Of a DNA stretch of 7,713 nt, positions 1 to 4,870 are shown one piece after another. The DNA is from Marinilabiliales bacterium (GTDB lineage: Bacteria; Bacteroidota; Bacteroidia; Bacteroidales; UBA12077): NCBI GenBank assembly GCA_002869305.1, contig PKTC01000151.1:1-7713 (forward strand). The letters are read 5' to 3'. Numbering within the stretch: the stretch's first letter is position 1; each line of letters starts with the position of its first letter. The notes beneath the pieces were generated by a model. The model saw only the letters and a list, made by a program, of their open reading frames with translations, was not told the origin of the DNA and did not search any database. The translations under genes were made by a program, and so were the position numbers.

Positions 1-1
1 A

Positions 2-1261
2 AAACAAGAAGAAACCGGAATTGGCAAAAATGTTGTGATCATTGGTGGCGGAAATACAGCCATGGATGCTGCACGAACGGCATATCGCATGGTGGGTGAA
101 GGCGGAAAAGTTACGATTGTTTACCGTCGAACTATTAATGAGATGCCTGCCGACCAAGGTGAAATCAAAGCTGTTCTGGAGGAAGGAATGGAAATAATTG
201 AACTAACCGGTCCCGAAAAAGTAATTCAGGAGAATAACATTGTAAAAGCATTGCTCTGTAGCAAAATGGAATTAAAAGATTCAGATTCATCTGGAAGACC
301 TCGACCTGTAAAAGTTAATAATTCTGAATTTGAAATTCCATGTGATACTATCATTCCTGCCATTGGACAAAACTTGAATATTCCATTTATTCAAAAAGAG
401 CTTTTAAAAGCAGAAATAGGAAAATATCAAACACAAATAGATAACATATTTATTGGTGGAGATGCATTAAGAGGAGCAGCAACAGCTATTAAAGCAATTG
501 GAGATGGAAGAAAGGCTGCTCAAAAAATTATTCAAAAGACACAGATCGATTTTAGTATTTCAAAACCATCACATGGTAAGCAATTCAGTAAAAAAGAACT
601 GATGCTTAAGCGAGCCAAAAGACTATTTGCACCCGAAATAATAGAACTGGATATTACAGATCGCAAAAACTTTAAACTGGTAAACGAAACATTAGATGAA
701 AAAATGATTGTTAAGGAAGCTGACCGATGTTTATATTGCGATGAAATTTGTAATATTTGCACAACGGTTTGCCCTAACTTTGCAAATTACTCTTACGAGA
801 TCAATCCTGTCACATATTATCTACAAAAAGCTGTTCAGGAAAATGGTGAAGTAGAGATTGTTAATGAAGGAATTTTTGAAATAAATCAAAAGTATCAAAT
901 CCTGAATATTGCTAATTTCTGCAATGAATGTGGAAATTGCAATACCTTCTGCCCTACTAATAGTGCACCATACAAAGAGAAACCTAAATTTTGGTTAAGT
1001 AAATCATCATTTGATTTAGCAAAAGAAGGATATTTCATCGAGAATGATACGATTTCTTATAAACATAAGGGCGAAATATTTATTCTAAAAGACTTAAATG
1101 ATGAATATCTCTATAATACGCCCAGAATAGAAGCCCTAATCTGTAAATCAGATTTTAGTATCATTCAGGTAAAATTTAAATTAAAAGATTATAAAGAGGC
1201 AATTACCTATAGGGCAGCTGAGATGAGCATCTTATTACAAGCTGGTAAAGATTTATACTAA
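2..1261 (+). CDS. ygfK: YgfK-type FAD/NAD(P)-binding, Fe-S oxidoreductase (putative selenate reductase subunit), C-terminal part
   Basis: This is the 3' part of a gene whose frame is open from base 2; the GTG at 35 is internal because the Rossmann strand (KNVVIIGGGNTAMDAA) begins before it. Visible in order: the second dinucleotide-binding motif GGGNTAMDA (about 44-70); the YRR segment expected in GltD-like NADPH domains (122-130); the FAD-closing motif GGD-x2-RG-x5-AIGDGR-x-AA (about 455-523); a cysteine cluster C-x2-C-x3-C-x2-C-x3-CP (728-778); and a second cluster FCNECGNC-x3-CPT (917-958), both expected to hold [4Fe-4S]. About 419 residues are visible of a family near 1,000 residues. Known family members are annotated as putative selenate reductase YgfK and sit in clusters with XdhD and SsnA; selenate as the true substrate is doubtful. 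I infer that it moves electrons between NAD(P)H and a partner, probably the Mo hydroxylase encoded at 4867-7416. It ends 41 bp from the convergent Lrp gene. Confidence 0.88.
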   Translation, partial: KQEETGIGKNVVIIGGGNTAMDAARTAYRMVGEGGKVTIVYRRTINEMPADQGEIKAVLEEGMEIIELTGPEKVIQENNIVKALLCSKMELKDSDSSGRPRPVKVNNSEFEIPCDTIIPAIGQNLNIPFIQKELLKAEIGKYQTQIDNIFIGGDALRGAATAIKAIGDGRKAAQKIIQKTQIDFSISKPSHGKQFSKKELMLKRAKRLFAPEIIELDITDRKNFKLVNETLDEKMIVKEADRCLYCDEICNICTTVCPNFANYSYEINPVTYYLQKAVQENGEVEIVNEGIFEINQKYQILNIANFCNECGNCNTFCPTNSAPYKEKPKFWLSKSSFDLAKEGYFIENDTISYKHKGEIFILKDLNDEYLYNTPRIEALICKSDFSIIQVKFKLKDYKEAITYRAAEMSILLQAGKDLY

Positions 1262-1270
1262 TAAATAGCA

Positions 1271-1297
1271 TGCATAATTTATAACTAAAATTTTGCA
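1271..1297. terminator. Possible bidirectional terminator between convergent genes
   Basis: An imperfect inverted repeat lies in the 41-bp gap between the converging ygfK and Lrp genes. The arms are TGCATAATTT (1271-1280) and AAATTTTGCA (1288-1297), pairing at 9 of 10 positions around a 7-base loop. The stem is AT-rich and no clean T-run follows on either strand, so this is a weak call based mostly on position. Confidence 0.3.
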
Positions 1298-1302
1298 GTT
1301 AT

Positions 1303-1764
1303 TTAAAGTATAAAATTCTGTTTCACCTTATTTTCGGACATTACAAATGAGCTATAGAACTGTGTTATATTGCCAATAACTGAAAATTTATTCGTAATAA
1401 AATGATGAAAATCATCCATATCGTTACAATAGACTTTTAATAGAAAATCCGAGCTTCCAGAAATGTAGTAAGATTCCATTACTTCATCTAGTTTTTGCAT
1501 TTGATCTTCGAATTCTTCAATGGCATCTTTTGTATGTTTATTTAGAGAAACTGATATATAAACAATAAGCTTCTTTCCTATTTTTTTAGGGTCAACTAAA
1601 GTAATATATTGTTGAATGTATCCATTCTTCTCCAACTTTTTTATTCTTTCGTGAATTGGAGTGGTTGATAAATGAAGTTTTTCTGATAACTCTCTAATTG
1701 TTATTCTACTATTGGTTTGCAGAATGTTTAACAGTTTCCTGTCAATTTCATCTATTGCTTTCAT
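1303..1764 (-). CDS. Lrp/AsnC-family transcriptional regulator
   Basis: The gene encodes a 153-residue protein, the usual size for the family. The N-terminal winged helix-turn-helix begins with the characteristic IDEIDRKLLNILQ (4-16) and continues through ITIRELSEKLHLSTTPIHER (21-40), with the recognition helix around STTPIHERIKKLE. The RAM ligand-binding/oligomerisation domain fills about 65-145, including the GSSDFLLKV segment (103-111) that lies near the effector pocket in this family. Lrp-type proteins form dimers to octamers and typically respond to amino acids. The gene is divergent from the PLP-enzyme group and convergent with ygfK, so it is placed to control the downstream genes and itself. 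A local role in sensing an amino acid intermediate is inference. The ATG at 1764 is the natural start because IDEIDRKLL follows at once. Confidence 0.93.
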   Translation of the reverse strand: MKAIDEIDRKLLNILQTNSRITIRELSEKLHLSTTPIHERIKKLEKNGYIQQYITLVDPKKIGKKLIVYISVSLNKHTKDAIEEFEDQMQKLDEVMESYYISGSSDFLLKVYCNDMDDFHHFITNKFSVIGNITQFYSSFVMSENKVKQNFIL

Positions 1765-1804
1765 TTACTAGTTATTTTTTCTGTTCCTTAAATATATGGG
1801 ATTA

Positions 1805-1835
1805 CAAATATAATAAATTTCTTTATCAAAATCAA
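1805..1835 (-). promoter_or_regulatory. Bacteroidota-type promoter for the Lrp gene
   Basis: Reading the minus strand, TTG (1835-1833) is followed by 20 bases and then TATATTTG (1812-1805). This matches the Bacteroidota primary sigma pattern of TTTG or TTG, 19-21 bases, TAnnTTTG. Transcription would start near 1798, giving a leader of about 34 bases before the ATG at 1764. No equally good match was found on the plus strand for the gene at 1927; the closest is TATTTTCG at 1885-1892, one mismatch from the -7 consensus and without a convincing -33 element. Confidence 0.6.
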
Positions 1836-1893
1836 TTCTTAGGATTATATACCATTCTTTTAGATTTTAAAAGGATATATTCATTATTTTCGT

Positions 1894-1910
1894 AAATTGC
1901 AAAGCAAATT
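1894..1910. promoter_or_regulatory. Imperfect palindrome, possible Lrp operator
   Basis: AAATTGC-AAA-GCAAATT pairs at 6 of 7 positions and lies 16 bases before the ATG of the PLP-enzyme gene, in the region shared with the Lrp gene. Lrp/AsnC proteins often bind short AT-rich imperfect palindromes in such divergent regions. In AT-rich DNA this could arise by chance, so the assignment is tentative. Confidence 0.25.
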
Positions 1911-1926
1911 AATCTAATATAAAATT

Positions 1927-3408
1927 ATGATTCCCATTATAGATAAGATAACCAATGAAAGAGCATTGCAAAATGCAGTTAAAAGATTCAAAGAGAGAAA
2001 GATTATACTTCCAACTTTTGAACAGCAAAGGAATCCTGATTTGGTTCCAGAAAAGATTAAAGATCAGCTAAAAAATATAGGACTCTGGGAAATTAATCCA
2101 TTGAATCTCTTCAGTATTACATGGAAAAATGAACATAAAGAAAAAGGTGGATTATATGGACATGTAAATCATATTGAATTACCCAAAGAGATAACTGGAG
2201 TTGATGCTCGTATAGTTTTACTGATAGGAAAATGGTTTCAAACAGGTGCACATAAAGTAGGTGCTGCATATGGATGTTTAGCTCCTAGAATTACAACTGG
2301 AGAGTTTGATCCAACCTATCACAAGGCGGTTTGGCCATCAACAGGAAACTATTGTCGCGGTGGTGCCTTCGATTCAAAAGTAATGGGAACCGAATCAGTT
2401 GCCATATTGCCAGAAGAAATGAGTCAGGAAAGATTCAATTGGCTAAAAAATGAGATAGGATCAGAAGTAATTGCAACCCCAGGCTGCGAATCAAACGTTA
2501 AAGAGATATACGATAAATGCTGGGAAATTAAAGAAACTCGTGAAGATTGTATTGTTTTTAACCAGTTCGATGAGTTTGGAAATGCGGCTTGGCATTACAA
2601 TACAACAGGAAAAGCAATAGAGGATGTTTACAAACTGGTAAAAACTGATAAAAGCAATTTAGCAGCTTATATTTCTGCTACAGGTTCAGCAGGAACAATT
2701 GCAGCCGGTGATTATTTAAGGACAATTGCGCCTCAATTAAAAGTTGTTGCTTCTGAAGCTTTACAGTGCCCTACACTGCTGATGAATGGTTTTGGCGGAC
2801 ACAGAATTGAAGGTATTGGAGATAAACATGTGCCTTGGGTACATAATGTTAAAAATACGGATGTGGTTACAGCAATTGATGATGAAGATTGCATGCGTGT
2901 GCTTAGATTATTCAATACAAAAGAAGGTCACGATTATCTAAAGTCAATTAATATTAATCAGGAAGTAATTGATAATCTACATTTATTAGGTATTTCAGGC
3001 ATAGGCAATTTACTTTCTGCTATTAAAACAGCCAAATATTATGAAATGAATGAAGACGATGTATTATTTACAATTGCCACTGATTCTGCAGACATGTATC
3101 AATCCAGAATAAATGAGTTGAACGAAGAACGAGGATCATACAATACAATTCAGGCTGTTAAAGATTTTGAAAAATGTATTTTAGGTTCTTCTATTGATAA
3201 TATGAAGGAATTAAATTATTACGATAGAAAAGCAATTCATAATTTAAAATACTTTACCTGGGTCGAACAACAGGGAAAAGAAGTTGAAGATTTAAATCAA
3301 CTCTGGAATGATCGTGCTATATGGAAAAAACAATTTAATCAGGTTCACAAGTGGGATGAGCTTATAAAAGAATTTAATGATAGAACCGGTTTGTTGAAAG
3401 AACTTTAA
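1927..3408 (+). CDS. Fold-type II PLP-dependent enzyme, cysteine synthase/CBS superfamily, substrate unknown
   Basis: This 493-residue protein resembles O-acetylserine sulfhydrylase and cystathionine beta-synthase catalytic domains but is longer than the usual 300-350 residues of CysK. Visible motifs: QTGAHKVG (105-112), with K110 the likely PLP Schiff-base lysine; the asparagine loop PSTGNYCRGGA (137-147); FDEFGNAAWHYNTTGKAIEDV (214-234), which parallels the NPxNxxAHYxTTGPEI segment of CysK; the phosphate-binding loop ATGSAGTIAAG (251-261); and GGHRIEGIGDKHVP (290-303), parallel to the IQGIG segment of CysK. An N-terminal extension of about 90 residues and a C-terminal tail of about 100 residues (390-493) do not resemble a CBS-pair regulatory domain. 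The first gene after the Lrp promoter region, it lies upstream of a ThrC-like gene. Known chemistry of the superfamily is beta-elimination or beta-replacement on amino acids. A role in cleaving an amino acid derived from purine breakdown is inference. The ATG start is supported by upstream AT-rich noncoding DNA. Confidence 0.85.
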   Translation: MIPIIDKITNERALQNAVKRFKERKIILPTFEQQRNPDLVPEKIKDQLKNIGLWEINPLNLFSITWKNEHKEKGGLYGHVNHIELPKEITGVDARIVLLIGKWFQTGAHKVGAAYGCLAPRITTGEFDPTYHKAVWPSTGNYCRGGAFDSKVMGTESVAILPEEMSQERFNWLKNEIGSEVIATPGCESNVKEIYDKCWEIKETREDCIVFNQFDEFGNAAWHYNTTGKAIEDVYKLVKTDKSNLAAYISATGSAGTIAAGDYLRTIAPQLKVVASEALQCPTLLMNGFGGHRIEGIGDKHVPWVHNVKNTDVVTAIDDEDCMRVLRLFNTKEGHDYLKSININQEVIDNLHLLGISGIGNLLSAIKTAKYYEMNEDDVLFTIATDSADMYQSRINELNEERGSYNTIQAVKDFEKCILGSSIDNMKELNYYDRKAIHNLKYFTWVEQQGKEVEDLNQLWNDRAIWKKQFNQVHKWDELIKEFNDRTGLLKEL

Positions 3409-3434
3409 TAGGCAACAAGGGGTGTTTGTCTAAA

Positions 3435-3548
3435 AAGAAGGTGTCTCGTAGTTATTTTACCTGAATTAACTCAATACAAAAAACTTATACAATAAGTAAA
3501 AATCACAGGTATACCAAACCTTTTAAGTAGCTACAGAGACACCTTTTT
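3435..3548 (+). terminator. Long nested inverted repeat ending in a T-run: terminator, structured leader or MITE remnant
   Basis: Arms AAGGTGTCTC (3438-3447) and GAGACACCTT (3536-3545) pair perfectly. They extend outward by a G-T and two A-T pairs and inward, past one bulged A (3535), by GTAG/CTAC (3448-3451 with 3531-3534). Inside are TACCTG/CAGGTA (3458-3463 with 3506-3511) and a small hairpin ACTTAT/ATAAGT (3483-3488 with 3492-3497). The right arm runs into TTTTT and then ATTCTTTT, as an intrinsic terminator on the plus strand would. The interior of about 80 bases is too large for a simple terminator, so a small mobile-element remnant or a cis-acting RNA ahead of the ThrC-like gene is also possible. 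The rest of this intergenic stretch (3549-3634) is AT-rich and shows nothing else convincing. Confidence 0.5.
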
Positions 3549-3634
3549 ATTCTTTTAAATATATAGAAATTAAGGTATTGCTAAACAAAAATAATTAAAT
3601 TAGCATCAGTACAAAACAGTTGAAAGAGAAACGA

Positions 3635-4870
3635 ATGCATCCAAAGTTCATATATGAGTGTAATGATTGTGGAAAACAATTCGATACTTGTAAAACAATA
3701 TATCTGTGTGCTACTTGTAGCAAGGAAAATAACGATTCGAGTCCACCAAAAGGAGTTCTTAGAATTGTTTATAACTTTTCTAAAATATTAAAGGAAAATA
3801 TTCTATTTAGAACCTTTAAAAAGAATAATTTTCTAGATTTATTGCCGATTAACGATAAAGATAATCTACCAAAGCTAAAAATTGGCCAAACCCCTTTGTA
3901 TAAATTTAACCAGCTTAATAAGGAAAAGTTAGCATTTAACTTTTATCTGAAAGATGATTCTCAAAACCCCACCTTTTCATTTAAAGATCGTGCATCGGCT
4001 GTAGTTTCTGCTTATGCTAAGGGAAAGGGATTCGATACAATAGTTACAGCGTCAACAGGAAATGCTGGATCATCATTAGCAGGCATCTGTGCTTCTCAGA
4101 ATCAAAAAGCAATTATCATGGTTCCTGAAAAAGCACCTTTAGCGAAGTTAACTCAAATTATTATGTATGGAGCTACCATTGTTCCTGTGAAAGGTACTTA
4201 TGATGATGCCTTTGATTTAAGCATAAAAGCAACAAAGGAATTTGGCTGGTATAACCGAAATACAGCATATAATCCATTGACAATAGAAGGCAAAAAAACC
4301 GTTTCATTCGAAATCTTTGATCAGTTAAATGAATCCACTCCTGATAGAATATTTGTACCTGTTGGTGATGGTGTAATTATTTCTGGTGTTTATAAGGGTT
4401 TTGAAGATCTTTTGAATCTAAAAATTATTGATAAAATACCTACTATCGTAGCTGTTCAATCAGAAGGAAGTGATAATCTAACGCGAAACATGCATAATAC
4501 TTCATTTGAAGTAAAATCAAGTGATACGATTGCTGATTCTATATCTGTGGATATTCCCAGAAATTTTTACATGGCACAAAAATTTATCCAAAAATACGAA
4601 GGTGAGTTTATCACCGTTTCGGATGAAGAAATTTTAGAAGCATCAAGCATGTTATCCAGGAATACGGGCATTTTTGCTGAGCCAGCTGCAGCAACAGCTT
4701 TTGCTGGAATGTTAAGTTATAAGAACAATCACAAACTTGACAAGGAGTCTAAAAATGTTGTACTTTTAACCGGAAGTGGATTAAAAGATCTCAATTCTGT
4801 TCAATCAATGCTGAATATACCAGAAGCCATAAAACCTACAATTGATAATTTGAAAAAATTAATCCAATGA
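3635..4870 (+). CDS. Threonine-synthase-like PLP enzyme with N-terminal zinc ribbon
   Basis: The encoded protein has 411 residues from the ATG at 3635; an in-frame TTG at 3620 is less likely as start. A zinc ribbon opens it: C9-x2-C12 and C25-x2-C28, as in archaeal-type ThrC proteins. The PLP core follows: SFKDR (115-119), with K117 the probable Schiff-base lysine; TASTGNAGSS (138-147), the asparagine loop; PVGDGVIISG (242-251), the phosphate-cradling glycine loop; FAEPAAA (347-353); and LLTGSGLKD (377-385). These are typical of the ThrC branch of fold type II. True threonine synthase converts O-phosphohomoserine to threonine, but no thrA or thrB is visible here, and the gene overlaps a Mo-hydroxylase gene by ATGA (4867-4870). 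A catabolic beta- or gamma-elimination on a related amino acid is therefore a fair alternative. It is not a clear diaminopropionate ammonia-lyase, whose lysine motif (SxRFGLNAFK) is absent. Family placement is firm; substrate is unknown. Confidence 0.87.
   Translation: MHPKFIYECNDCGKQFDTCKTIYLCATCSKENNDSSPPKGVLRIVYNFSKILKENILFRTFKKNNFLDLLPINDKDNLPKLKIGQTPLYKFNQLNKEKLAFNFYLKDDSQNPTFSFKDRASAVVSAYAKGKGFDTIVTASTGNAGSSLAGICASQNQKAIIMVPEKAPLAKLTQIIMYGATIVPVKGTYDDAFDLSIKATKEFGWYNRNTAYNPLTIEGKKTVSFEIFDQLNESTPDRIFVPVGDGVIISGVYKGFEDLLNLKIIDKIPTIVAVQSEGSDNLTRNMHNTSFEVKSSDTIADSISVDIPRNFYMAQKFIQKYEGEFITVSDEEILEASSMLSRNTGIFAEPAAATAFAGMLSYKNNHKLDKESKNVVLLTGSGLKDLNSVQSMLNIPEAIKPTIDNLKKLIQ

Noticed and set aside
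35..37. GTG at 35 as the start of the YgfK-like gene
   Set aside because: The frame is open to the window edge and the preceding codons complete the first Rossmann strand, so this GTG encodes an internal valine.
532..762. Open frame of 76 codons on the minus strand within ygfK
   Set aside because: It lies opposite well-conserved FAD/Fe-S coding sequence and its product has no recognisable motif; it is an antisense shadow.
1698..1895. Open frame of 65 codons on the plus strand overlapping the Lrp start and promoter
   Set aside because: It is antisense to the helix-turn-helix codons and runs through the divergent promoter; the aromatic-rich product reflects AT-rich DNA and is not a credible membrane protein.
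2733..2915. Minus-strand open frame within the CysK-like gene
   Set aside because: It is antisense to the conserved CysK-like GGHRIEGIG region, with no motif or start signal.
3578..3603. Promoter for the ThrC-like gene (TTG at 3578, TAAATTAG at 3596)
   Set aside because: The spacing is 15 bases where 19-21 is expected, and the -7 element has a mismatch.
3620..3622. TTG at 3620 as the start of the ThrC-like gene
   Set aside because: An in-frame ATG five codons later (3635) leaves the zinc ribbon complete and has a purine-rich stretch before it; the TTG adds only MKEKR.
3620..4870. Diaminopropionate ammonia-lyase (YgeX) for the second PLP enzyme
   Set aside because: The lysine motif is SFKDR with ThrC-type loops and a zinc ribbon, and the YgeX motif SxRFGLNAFK is absent.
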